Shown piece after piece: positions 27,003-33,660 of a stretch of 34,314 nt of DNA. The notes under the pieces are model-generated. The model searched no databases and was not told the DNA's origin. It saw only the letters and a program-made list of their open reading frames with translations. The position numbers were made by a program, and so were the translations under genes. Source of the stretch: a virus; IMG/VR virus record IMGVR_UViG_3300021963_000389, positions 1 through 34,314 of that record. One strand, 5' to 3'. Position 1 is the stretch's first letter; the number at the start of each line of letters is the position of its first letter.

Positions 27003-27040
27003 ATAAAAAAGCCCGACTGATATACAGTCGGGCTTTAAAT
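27003..27040 (-). terminator. Strong Rho-independent terminator
   Basis: Stem GCCCGACTG, loop TATAT, CAGTCGGGC, followed on the minus strand by six T. It follows the 76-residue gene by about 20 nt. The stem is flanked by AAA on the other side, so weak two-way action is possible, but the longer T-run is on the minus strand. Confidence 0.85.
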
Positions 27041-27053
27041 TACCTACCCACTA

Positions 27054-27284
27054 TCACTTTTTAATATTATTCTTATCAATAATAGAAACTTTTGACGTAG
27101 GATCCCATTTTGATGTCAAACTTTTCCAATAAGCATACTCAACCGATGCGTTTTCTTCTGTATCATATTCACGGTCAGATACCCTGAATCCGTCCCTATT
27201 AACGTAGTATCTTTTAATACTATCGTTGTTATTTTTCACTTTGTTGTGGTTTTGTTTTTTATTAGTATTTTTTGTATCACTCAT
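27054..27284 (-). CDS. Small hydrophilic protein of unknown function
   Basis: 76 residues. The N-terminal third is a Lys/Asn-rich tail (TNKKQNHNKVKNNNDSIK), followed by a compact region with RYYVNRDGFRVSDREYDTEE and VEYAYWKSLTSKWDPTSKV, which looks folded because of its aromatic residues. The gene lies between a strong terminator and another small gene (15-nt gap), all on the minus strand. I do not recognise the family; a nucleic-acid contact through the basic tail is possible. Confidence 0.55.
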   Translation of the reverse strand: MSDTKNTNKKQNHNKVKNNNDSIKRYYVNRDGFRVSDREYDTEENASVEYAYWKSLTSKWDPTSKVSIIDKNNIKK

Positions 27285-27298
27285 ACAAGTTCATATTC

Positions 27299-27553
27299 TC
27301 ATATATCTTTGGAGATGTCAACATTCTTAATAACATACATTATATTGTTTATCGCAGAAGAATATACATTTAGATCATTTGACTCACCAATAGATAAAGA
27401 AATTTTTTCAATCTCCTTCAAAGCCTTTTGAAATTTTTTTTTCAACTTTTTTTCTTCGGAAACAAAACTTTTAGGAACTAAATTTTCAAGAGCAGGTAAA
27501 GAAGTTTGTTTGAAATCATCCTCATCCATGTAATATCGTTTTTGGTTTTTCAT
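27299..27553 (-). CDS. Small charged protein of unknown function
   Basis: 84 residues. Starts MKNQKRYYMDEDDFKQTSLP and continues with a highly charged helix (SEEKKLKKKFQKALKEIEKI), then a short helix. Its start overlaps the end of the 99-residue gene by 32 nt. An internal ATG at about 27529 (MDEDDFKQTS) would remove most of the overlap and could be the true start. No known domain. Confidence 0.5.
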   Translation of the reverse strand: MKNQKRYYMDEDDFKQTSLPALENLVPKSFVSEEKKLKKKFQKALKEIEKISLSIGESNDLNVYSSAINNIMYVIKNVDISKDI

Positions 27554-27821
27554 TTGAAGTATCCGTGTTAAGTAAAAAATCTACAAGTTCTGTTTTAGTT
27601 TTTTCATTCAAAATAATTTCATCCGCCCAAAGATTTCCAGTAGTGAACAATCTCCATGCCCATCTAAAACGTTCTTTCCAAGAAAGCGGCTTTGTGACTG
27701 TGCCATACTGCCATATCGTTAAATTATATTGATTAAATTCCACATCGTGTTCAATCTCAATAGCGTGCCCATAACAAGCACATTTTAAAAATTTAGTCCT
27801 AAAAGTTTGGTCTTTATTCAT
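27522..27821 (-). CDS. Conserved-type phage protein with CACYGH motif
   Basis: 99 residues, probably a small beta-sandwich: FLKCACYGHAIEIEHDVEFN, then NLTIWQYGTVTKPLSWKERF and RWAWRLFTTGNLWADEIILN. The C-x-C-x-x-H cluster near the N-terminus could bind a metal. Similar small proteins with C-x-C-x-G-H followed by a W-x-x-R-x-R-W-(A/C)-(W/F) segment are known as hypothetical proteins in large phages. The leader on the minus strand contains TTATAAATA about 14 nt before the ATG, resembling the T4 late promoter. Function unknown. Confidence 0.6.
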   Translation of the reverse strand: MNKDQTFRTKFLKCACYGHAIEIEHDVEFNQYNLTIWQYGTVTKPLSWKERFRWAWRLFTTGNLWADEIILNEKTKTELVDFLLNTDTSNEKPKTILHG

Positions 27822-28187
27822 ATATTTTTATATTTATAATAACTATGAACCCCTATCCCCGTCAGAATATTCGTGATAGATTTTTTCATATAATTCTCCA
27901 CATAATGTGTATAATACGTATATCATATAAACTTTTAATTGGCAAGATTTTATATGAAGATTTTAAAAACCGACTAAAATTTTTCAGAGATGGCATTATT
28001 AGATCGGTTCTAAGAAAGTAAATCGAAAGTATTTTGACCACGGAAATCTCGTTCCATCCAAAGTCACACATTCAAGGTAGCGGTCTATCACGGTAATTCG
28101 GTTAATCTTAATAACTTACTGTTTCGCGTGAATATCCGTATATGATATATGACGGATAACTTATAGTTCATCACAGGTAACTTTACG
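27822..28187. other. Gene-poor stretch between small genes and the tmRNA
   Basis: Both strands hold only weak short frames: 58 residues on + at 27845-28021 and 61 residues on - at 27886-28071. Neither has a credible start signal or composition. On the minus strand just after the tmRNA there is an inverted repeat (ATCCGT near 28134-28139 and ACGGAT at 28152-28157), which may be a 3' processing or weak termination structure, though it has no T-run. I see no tRNA in this stretch. Confidence 0.5.
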
Positions 28188-28570
28188 GGTGGAGCCAGCG
28201 GGAGTTGAACCCGCGTGGACGATATTTACTCAACCCAAGACTACACGTTTATAGTTTTTGTTTTTTCGTGAAACTGATACTAAAACTCGAAAGTTCCGTT
28301 TCCTTAGATTTGAGTTATTTTGACATACCAACCAAATCAAATGGTTTGTCTAGCTCGATATATAACGTGATACAGAAATATCGTGCGTCAATCTGCATCA
28401 CGGGCAGCCTAATTAGGCTACGGCGTATTCGGCCTCGACACCTTCTGGTGTGAAGTCGTATGCGATTACGTTATTAGCGTTTATTTTTTGATAGTTTTTT
28501 TAAGAGGCCGACCATCATCCTCTACGTGCCTTAGATTTCGTTTACACCGCCTCGAAACCAGTATGGCCCC
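28188..28570 (-). ncRNA. ssrA: Transfer-messenger RNA (tmRNA), one-piece type
   Basis: A complete single-piece tmRNA. The 5' end GGGGCCA pairs with TGGCTCC near the 3' end to form a 7-bp acceptor stem with one G-U pair, followed by discriminator A and CC; the final A of CCA is not encoded. The T arm is GCGGG-TTCAACT-CCCGC. The 5' part has GGTTTCGA, as in bacterial tmRNAs, and AGAGG/CCTCT can form pseudoknot 1. After ATAAAC the resume codon GCT (28478) opens a 21-residue tag that begins ANNVIAYDF and ends AEYAVA; its TAA is at 28413-28415, in the loop of the next hairpin (GTAGCC/GGCTGC). The tmRNA rescues stalled ribosomes and marks their products for proteolysis. A sigma70-type promoter lies upstream. 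Identification is firm. Confidence 0.95.
28413..28478 (-). other. tmRNA tag-peptide reading frame
   Basis: 22 codons from the resume codon GCT to TAA. The tag starts ANNVIAYDF, continues TPEGVE, and ends AEYAVA. It is about twice as long as the common 10-14 residue tags, but keeps a small hydrophobic end (A-V-A in place of L-A-A), which is what ClpXP-type proteases read. Confidence 0.85.
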
Positions 28571-28593
28571 AATAGTATTCAAAGAACAATTCA

Positions 28594-28621
28594 ATCCTAA
28601 CATCTATAAATAGAAAGTCAA
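28594..28621 (-). promoter_or_regulatory. Sigma70-type promoter of the tmRNA
   Basis: On the minus strand TTGACT, 16 nt, TAGGAT; the -10 box ends 23 nt before the mature 5' end. The extended -35 CTTGACTTTCTAT is the same as in front of the gene starting at 33436 and nearly the same at 34209, so it belongs to a promoter family in this genome. It lies just after the stop of the zinc-ribbon gene. Confidence 0.65.
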
Positions 28622-28628
28622 GTTCAAT

Positions 28629-29783
28629 TCAGAGCGTATTAAGAAACCCATTCCAACCACCATCAAATGTCCGATTGACGTATTTTTTAACCTGTTCATC
28701 TGTTGCGGTAGATAGCCAGTGAATTATATTCTCCTCGTCTTCTGGATTAACCGCGCAATCGAGAATCCAGTCTTTCGCGGCTTTGACGGGATTTGTATCG
28801 GCTGTCTCCACGTCATTTTCCTTCAACAAATCATCTTTGGTTGAATATCTTGGGAGGGTGTGACCACATGAACTACAAGACCTGGTTCCATGCCAATCGC
28901 TGTATAGAGAAGTTTCACCGTAAGTTCCCTTCTTACACTTTACACACTTTTTTCCCGTCACATCGATGGTTTTGACTGGTTTTGGTTCCGGCTTTGGCAT
29001 AGTGAAATTTTGAATTTCTTTCACCATATCCGATTCATTTACAAAATCCCACATATTTTTATCACGTATCGATTCGTCAATTGCATCCTCCACCAAAGAC
29101 TCCACCGCCTTATGTGGTTCCGGCACAATAGAGTTGATTTCTATGTCAATTGCATCCGGATCAATCTCAGAATAATCTTCTCCATGCGGCTGATGTGAAG
29201 TCGTCACCGTTCCCTCCACGGTGGCCTGATAGTCGTAATCTACATCACCCACCGATACAGTTCCTTCCACTTCCTTTATAAAACGTTCATTTTTACTTTC
29301 TGACTCCTTTAAATTATACATCTTACGGAAAGCCTCATAATCATAAACTACATCGCCCGCAAACGAGTAAACGCCTATATCACGTTTTCCATTTGGATAT
29401 TTTGCCCAAACATATTCGTATTTTTTACCACCCATCATAAATGGAACTTCTCCAGTCATTTGAGAATGATATTCAACGTATAACGGTTCTTCGACGGACT
29501 CGCTAATACATTTTCTTATAAACTGTTTCAATTTATCCCGATCAGATTCACGGAGCCAACCGAATCGTTGATTATCGGCCTCAAGACTTTTTATTAAGTC
29601 TTGGGTTTTTTTCGATTTCAACCATTGTTCAACCGCCCAAGATCCTTTAAATCTATCCCAAGACACCGCTGCAGCATAATCACCTGAAAGCAATTCTGAA
29701 TAATAGGCAGCCTGTGGAAAATCTTTATTTTTTATGGCCGCCTTATAGGCCGACTTAATTTTTCTGTAATCTTCGTCTCTCAT
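28629..29783 (-). CDS. Zinc-ribbon protein of unknown function
   Basis: 384 residues. The N-terminal third is helical (DEDYRKIKSAYKAAIKNKDF, AAYYSELLSGDYAAAV), the middle is acidic and Val/Asp-rich with a duplicated VEGTV unit near 170 and 190, and around 275-305 there is a zinc ribbon with CVKCKKG and, 20 residues on, CSSCGHTLPRY (C-x2-C...C-x2-C). The C-terminal part (AAKDWILDCAVNPEDEENII) is again helical. Codon use is richer in G+C than in the tail genes. It is transcribed just before the tmRNA. No family recognised; zinc ribbons of this kind often bind nucleic acid. Confidence 0.6.
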   Translation of the reverse strand: MRDEDYRKIKSAYKAAIKNKDFPQAAYYSELLSGDYAAAVSWDRFKGSWAVEQWLKSKKTQDLIKSLEADNQRFGWLRESDRDKLKQFIRKCISESVEEPLYVEYHSQMTGEVPFMMGGKKYEYVWAKYPNGKRDIGVYSFAGDVVYDYEAFRKMYNLKESESKNERFIKEVEGTVSVGDVDYDYQATVEGTVTTSHQPHGEDYSEIDPDAIDIEINSIVPEPHKAVESLVEDAIDESIRDKNMWDFVNESDMVKEIQNFTMPKPEPKPVKTIDVTGKKCVKCKKGTYGETSLYSDWHGTRSCSSCGHTLPRYSTKDDLLKENDVETADTNPVKAAKDWILDCAVNPEDEENIIHWLSTATDEQVKKYVNRTFDGGWNGFLNTL

Positions 29784-29813
29784 AATTTTGATTTTTTAAT
29801 ACAACAATAAATA

Positions 29814-29852
29814 TTTAAAAAAAAAAATAAACCGCCAGAATATTCTGACGGT
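29814..29852 (-). terminator. Rho-independent terminator after the beta-barrel gene
   Basis: Minus-strand stem ACCGTCAGAA-TATTCTGGCGGT, with one G-U type mismatch, followed by TTA and a run of ten T. It lies 30 nt after the stop of the beta-barrel gene. Confidence 0.85.
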
Positions 29853-29881
29853 CTATTATTATAATTAAGTAATGTATCTTG

Positions 29882-30649
29882 TTAGAAACTTAACTTAACA
29901 CCAGTGGTAAAGGCCAAATTGCCCTCAAACTTACGTGCCACTAAAGCAGTGTCAGTGGTCACATATCCAACATCAACATATGGCTTCAAATACTTAATAC
30001 CAGTATAAGCCAAAGTTCCACCAGCCGTATAACTCGTGTGTTTGTCAAACAAATACGCCTCAGCTCTAGGCGTCAATTCAACTCTGCCCAAAACAAAAGT
30101 TCTGTCAACGCCCACTGTAGCACCAAATAAACGAGTGTCAAAATCCCGCGCCACCTTAACATAAGGAGTAGCCAAAACAGTCAACACAGGAAACTTGTTC
30201 AAACGCAATCCACCATACGCAGTAAGTGTATCACTAAACGCACCACCAATCATACGCTTCTCAACACCACCAACCGCCGTCATAGCAACAACGTCATTGC
30301 CAAGTCTACGTGAAACATTCGCATCAAAAATAGCCTGATCAGCATTTTCTCCACGAATAAAATAAGTAACTCCCACCTGAGGCGTCAAAATCGAATTCTC
30401 TAACGCCACCGTTGAAGCCACAAACGCACTGTTTTTCTGAAATTGCAAACCAAGATGATTCGCCCGTGTCGTATAACCAGAATCAAAAGTAACTCTCGGA
30501 GTCACCACAAATTCTGACTTCGCCACCGCCCGCGTCATCAATGAATTTACATTCGAATTAGTGTTAACTTTTGCAGACTGTGCCATTAGATCACTAAAAC
30601 CTAAGAACACAATCAAGATTAACATAATATTTTTTATTGTTTTTGTCAT
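29882..30649 (-). CDS. Secreted outer-membrane beta-barrel protein
   Basis: 255 residues from MTKTIKNIMLILIVFLGFSD. A classical signal peptide (KTIKN, hydrophobic core, then DLMAQS) is cleaved near residue 23-25. The mature part alternates polar and apolar residues (FVVTPRVTFDSGYTTRANHL, TPYVKVARDFDTRLFGATVG) and ends in F (FTTGVKLSF), the usual assembly signal of outer-membrane barrels; 8-10 strands would fit. The frame is open 14 codons upstream, but AAGGA sits 10 nt before this ATG. Phage-made barrels such as Lom of lambda change the cell surface or block superinfection, so a similar role is inferred here. It has its own terminator and two palindromes upstream. Confidence 0.75.
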   Translation of the reverse strand: MTKTIKNIMLILIVFLGFSDLMAQSAKVNTNSNVNSLMTRAVAKSEFVVTPRVTFDSGYTTRANHLGLQFQKNSAFVASTVALENSILTPQVGVTYFIRGENADQAIFDANVSRRLGNDVVAMTAVGGVEKRMIGGAFSDTLTAYGGLRLNKFPVLTVLATPYVKVARDFDTRLFGATVGVDRTFVLGRVELTPRAEAYLFDKHTSYTAGGTLAYTGIKYLKPYVDVGYVTTDTALVARKFEGNLAFTTGVKLSF

Positions 30650-30666
30650 ATTTTTTTTTCCTTTTA

Positions 30667-30706
30667 TTTCAATTGAAACTAAACTACACATTCAATTTCA
30701 ATTGAA
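30667..30706 (-). promoter_or_regulatory. Pair of palindromes upstream of the beta-barrel gene
   Basis: TTTCAATTGAAA (30667-30678) and TTTCAATTGAA (30696-30706) are identical over 11 nt with centres 29 bp apart, close to three helical turns. They lie just upstream of the Shine-Dalgarno site and are good candidates for operators bound by a dimeric regulator. No clear -35/-10 pair could be fixed, so the promoter position is not given. Confidence 0.5.
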
Positions 30707-30777
30707 GATAACTATAACTAAATAAATAAAACAGTCAAATATAATAATTGAAACCTACGTAAATACCTAATAACCAA

Positions 30778-31932
30778 TTACTTATAAGAACGCATCAAAT
30801 CTTTAGGATTTATCTTCAAATCCCTAATACGTTGTAATATTTGCACCGCACTCGTGCCATAACCACGAAAATTTTTCTCCAACTCACGATACAAAATATC
30901 CGACGAAATACTTTCATCATCACCTTCCAACTTGTCAAATACCTTAATAACCACTCGTTGCAAATCTACCTCGCCCGCCGCCAATGCCGCAGTCAAAGCC
31001 TCACTTTCACTACGCAAATTCTTTAACTCCAATAAATAACGATTACGCTCGCCCACACTCAAAGCCGCCTTCTTCGCATGAAAATCACGCTCTAAATTCA
31101 CCAACCTTTCATTCACATTATCCAAACGAACCTCAATCTCATTTTTTATCTTCTTCGCCTCCGTATTCTGTCGGTTAAATAATTCATCGTAACTCAAAAA
31201 AATATAAAATGAAGAATTATTATAATTCTTATACTTGCCAGAATTTATCACTTCAAACTTCACCATCATCTTATCTAAACCAATAATCTCAAAAATTTTG
31301 TGAATCTCATCACGTCGACTCAAATAATTCTCAACATAACCATCCCACATGCTAAAATAATACTGTTTATCAACCCTATATATTCTAAATCGAAGATTCT
31401 TTTTATGATCATTTTCATAATAATCATAATAATTACTCTTCAAATTAATTATCCCCTCAAATGAACTATGACCAAATAAATAACGTCCGCCACCACCATC
31501 AGGTCTATGAATCGAATCTTCAATCTCCTTCGCCACACGTTCACCATCATTACCAGCACGAATCACCTTCACAAAATAATTAACCAAACCACCAATACGC
31601 TCATTGCCTACCAAAATCCGCCCACCACCATTATCAATATCAAATATAATTCCCGTCACCACATTAAAATTACCTTCATCATAAGAATAATATATATTAT
31701 CAACTTTAATTCGATCCGTAGACTCTTTCAATTTTTTGTGGTTTTTCTCCACCTGCTTACTCACAATACCACCATTCTCTTTTGCCAATATATTCAATAT
31801 ATCACGTAACTCATTTAAATTATCCGCCCGCTCAACACCTCTAATCACACTGCCCATTACATAATAACCACCAGACAATGAACGAACAATCTTGATATAT
31901 TCTTTATTCCTAAAATTAATACGCGTTATCAT
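30778..31932 (-). CDS. Coiled-coil protein of unknown function
   Basis: 384 residues. The N-terminal 240 residues are mixed, with Gly-rich turns (DNGGGRILVGNERIGGLVNY, RPDGGGGRYLFGHSSFEGII). A charged coiled coil runs from about 255 to 320 (KIKNEIEVRLDNVNERLVNL, ELKNLRSESEALTAALAAGE), and the tail (SDILYRELEKNFRGYGTSAV) is helical. No cysteines, no signal peptide. Coding-strand base use is very G-rich compared with C, more extreme than in the tail genes. It lies between the beta-barrel and SET-domain genes. No family recognised. Confidence 0.6.
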   Translation of the reverse strand: MITRINFRNKEYIKIVRSLSGGYYVMGSVIRGVERADNLNELRDILNILAKENGGIVSKQVEKNHKKLKESTDRIKVDNIYYSYDEGNFNVVTGIIFDIDNGGGRILVGNERIGGLVNYFVKVIRAGNDGERVAKEIEDSIHRPDGGGGRYLFGHSSFEGIINLKSNYYDYYENDHKKNLRFRIYRVDKQYYFSMWDGYVENYLSRRDEIHKIFEIIGLDKMMVKFEVINSGKYKNYNNSSFYIFLSYDELFNRQNTEAKKIKNEIEVRLDNVNERLVNLERDFHAKKAALSVGERNRYLLELKNLRSESEALTAALAAGEVDLQRVVIKVFDKLEGDDESISSDILYRELEKNFRGYGTSAVQILQRIRDLKINPKDLMRSYK

Positions 31933-31976
31933 ATTAAATATATATCAAATACATTTCCTTGTATTCACATTTAACC

Positions 31977-32351
31977 TCAATGCTTCACCCACCCACCACT
32001 CCAATACGACTCACCATAATTGATAAATACCTCCTCACCCAACACTATCTTACGCAAAGTCTTTATGTAAATTCCACCATCAGTCGTATACCACATCGCA
32101 TTATTATTATCCGCATGATTATAAATACTCACATATCCCAACGCAATAACATAAACATCACTGCCCTGTGGAAAAGAAAATACATACTTCTTTAACTCAT
32201 ATGGCACCTCCCCCCACATAGATGCATAACTCCTTATCACAGGACTATACTCAATCACTAACCCACCCTCTAACTCACTACCACTATATACCCCCAAACC
32301 ACGCCGCTCACTATCACCCAAATATAAATTCTCATCAATAAAATACTTCAT
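31977..32351 (-). CDS. SET-domain protein, viral-type minimal form
   Basis: 124 residues, nearly only the SET domain, like the small viral SET protein of chlorella viruses. Signature parts: RRGLGVYSG (17-24) for the first SAM-contact loop, SIYNHADNNNAM with N78-H79 and N84 standing for the canonical N-H-x-x-x-x-N, and GEEVFINYGESYW (105-117) with the conserved tyrosine Y112. SET domains are SAM-dependent lysine methyltransferases. The post-SET Cys cluster is absent. The target could be a host or phage protein; nothing in the sequence says which. It is the last gene before the repeat/G-rich region and has the same strong G-over-C coding bias as its neighbour. Confidence 0.8.
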   Translation of the reverse strand: MKYFIDENLYLGDSERRGLGVYSGSELEGGLVIEYSPVIRSYASMWGEVPYELKKYVFSFPQGSDVYVIALGYVSIYNHADNNNAMWYTTDGGIYIKTLRKIVLGEEVFINYGESYWSGGWVKH

Positions 32352-32429
32352 ATCAATATCATATTTTGTATACTATTATAAAATCTATATAAATCAAATT
32401 AAAATAAATTTTTACCACCCAATCATCTT

Positions 32430-32608
32430 CATAAAAAATCTTTTCCCGTGTTTTTTTCAAACCTTCACAAAATAATAACTTTTCTACCCCACAAAATCAC
32501 AACTAATCAACAAATACCCCCCATAAAAAAATCTTTTCCCGTGTTTTTTTCAAAAAATAAACCAAATAATAAAAAATAATCAAACAAAATCACAAATCAA
32601 CAACAAAA
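32430..32608. repeat. Imperfect tandem repeat of about 92 nt, two copies
   Basis: Copy 1 starts at 32430, copy 2 at 32522. The first part (CAT, 6 or 7 A, then TCTTTTCCCGTG, 7 T and CAAA; 32430-32461 and 32522-32554) differs by one A. Further on ACAAAATCACAA recurs near 32491 and 32585, so the whole unit is duplicated and then diverged. The conserved TCTTTTCCCGTG core could be a protein-binding site. Confidence 0.8.
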
Positions 32609-32660
32609 AAGTTTCAAGAAAAATATTCGGTGTGTGTCAGGAACCTCTGGCCGTCAGTTT

Positions 32661-32850
32661 GGGGTGGGGGCTCCCCTATTCAGAAGTGGGGGGTACCGTC
32701 ATTTTGGGGGTATTTTGTGGGGGTCTGGGGCGGGAGAGTTGTGTATTTGGGTATGGGTGGGGTATGGTGATGGGTGGGGATTTGGGTATAAGTGTTTGGT
32801 GAGGATGGGTGGAGGTATGGATGTGGTAGAGTATGTTGGGTGGTGGGGTG
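32661..32850 (+). other. G-run tract with G-quadruplex potential
   Basis: Many runs of 3-6 G on the + strand: GGGGTGGGGG near 32661, then GGGGGG, GGGGG, GGGGG, GGGG and GGG in 32687-32735 with loops of 12, 8, 3 and 1 nt, and GGGTATGGGTGGGG near 32750. Several overlapping near-canonical quadruplex motifs result. This adjoins the tandem repeat and the skew flip. Confidence 0.55.
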
Positions 32851-32851
32851 G

Positions 32852-33436
32852 TTACTGAATTTTCTGATAGGTGATGGCGGCGCGGCCACGGCCTGAGGAA
32901 GATTTGGTGCGTTTGATTTCGATGATGGAGCCGGTGGTGGAGAGTTTTTTAATTTCGATATAGGCGAGAGGTTGGGTCCATTGGGGGTTGATGGCGAGCA
33001 ATTGTTTCATGGTGAAGCCATCTTGGTGGGTAGGAAAGACGAGGTTTGGACGTTGGGTTTTTGGGCGACCTTTGGATTTTTTAATGGTTGGGGTTAGGGC
33101 TTGGATGGTGGTTTTGGGTTCAACGGGCGTGTTTTTGTTTTGAAACAGTTGGTTGAGTTTATTGAGTGCGGCTTGGCGGTTATTGAACGACCAGGCGTAG
33201 TGTCCCCATTGGGAGGTTGAGGGGTAGCGTTCTTCGTCTTCGGCGAGGATTTGTTTGAAGATTTGGGTACCTGCTTTGAGGGTTTTGATGATGATGGTTT
33301 CGTAGTCTTTTACTATGTTCTTGCGACTACGTTCATAAACCGCGAAGTTTTGTTTGCGTGCGATTTGTTTATAGGTGAGGGGTTCGGATGAGTAACCACC
33401 TTCGCCGCTGACAAACTGTGTTTCGAGTGTTTTCAT
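32852..33436 (-). CDS. AT-hook / winged-helix-like DNA-binding protein
   Basis: 194 residues. The middle has a basic AT-hook-like stretch, KKSKGRPKTQRP (about 123-135), and the C-terminal 60 residues (GFTMKQLLAINPQWTQPLAY, IEIKKLSTTGSIIEIKRTKS, then GRGRAAITYQKI) resemble a small winged-helix domain: F-T-x-K-x-L...V/I-x-K-L...G-x-I-x-x-I...G-R-G-R-x-A-x-x-Y. The coding strand is C/T-rich, opposite to the genes left of 32.6 kb. The promoter at 33447-33474 puts its start very close to the ATG. A regulator or a protein binding the neighbouring repeats and G-rich tract is a reasonable inference. Confidence 0.65.
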   Translation of the reverse strand: MKTLETQFVSGEGGYSSEPLTYKQIARKQNFAVYERSRKNIVKDYETIIIKTLKAGTQIFKQILAEDEERYPSTSQWGHYAWSFNNRQAALNKLNQLFQNKNTPVEPKTTIQALTPTIKKSKGRPKTQRPNLVFPTHQDGFTMKQLLAINPQWTQPLAYIEIKKLSTTGSIIEIKRTKSSSGRGRAAITYQKIQ

Positions 33437-33446
33437 TTGTAGAAAC

Positions 33447-33474
33447 AGTATAGACCTTTTTTATAGAAAGTCAA
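33447..33474 (-). promoter_or_regulatory. Sigma70-type promoter of the AT-hook gene
   Basis: Minus-strand TTGACT, 16 nt, TATACT, with the -10 box ending 10 nt before the ATG, so the leader is only a few nt long. The -35 overlaps the TGA of the preceding gene. Extended -35 CTTGACTTTCTATA is shared with the tmRNA promoter. Confidence 0.75.
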
Positions 33475-33656
33475 GGTTCTGATTTGAATTTGTTTACTTT
33501 CATACCAACCCCACACAAAATCAAAATGGATAAAAACTTGAAGTATAAATTTTCTGATTCGTTGTAGGGTTGGATTTTATCTACATAAAGTGTTGTAACC
33601 ACGATGGTTATGCAAATAGGTATCGTCAATAACCCATACCAATTTACATTTAACAT
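33471..33656 (-). CDS. Small membrane protein (61 residues)
   Basis: Starts MLNVNWYGLLTIPICITIVV. Two membrane helices (about 7-24 and 42-54, LYFKFLSILILCGVGM) with a polar loop and a basic tail (KVNKFKSEP). The frame could be read 13 codons further upstream, but that part overlaps the preceding gene; the ATG at 33656 lies 4 nt after that gene's stop. With the 75-residue gene before it, it forms a pair of small membrane proteins. No family recognised; holin-like, exclusion or toxin-like roles are all possible. Confidence 0.55.
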   Translation of the reverse strand: MLNVNWYGLLTIPICITIVVTTLYVDKIQPYNESENLYFKFLSILILCGVGMKVNKFKSEP

Positions 33657-33660
33657 GATG

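Larger units (their letters stand above)
32352..32851. other. Gene-free region with skew flip: candidate replication origin
   Basis: About 500 nt. The left part (32352-32620) is AT-rich and C-rich on the + strand and holds the tandem repeat; the right part (about 32630-32851) is very G-rich on +. By hand count, 31981-32040 has 26 C and 3 G, while 32701-32760 has 30 G and 2 C. Genes on both sides are on the same strand, so the flip is not caused by gene direction. G-rich leading strands diverging from this point would fit an origin. The two short frames in the G-rich part (32634-32858 + and 32680-32889 -) are low complexity and not believed. Confidence 0.5.

Noticed and set aside
27845-28021. 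58-residue frame on the + strand
   Set aside because: It would be the only + strand gene in the window, has no ribosome-binding site, and its composition is unlike neighbouring proteins.
27886-28071. 61-residue frame on the - strand after the tmRNA
   Set aside because: No start signal or protein-like pattern; it ends inside non-coding AT-rich DNA.
28205-28453. 82-residue frame on the + strand across the tmRNA
   Set aside because: It is the antisense of a structured RNA gene; the tmRNA explains the sequence fully.
31507-32195. Two + strand frames opposite the coiled-coil and SET genes, rich in His, Ile and Thr
   Set aside because: Antisense shadows created by the strong purine bias of the real genes on the other strand.
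32634-32889. Two overlapping frames in the G-rich tract (74 residues on +, 69 on -)
   Set aside because: Low-complexity Gly/Trp and Pro/Thr/His strings that simply follow the skewed base content; no start signals.
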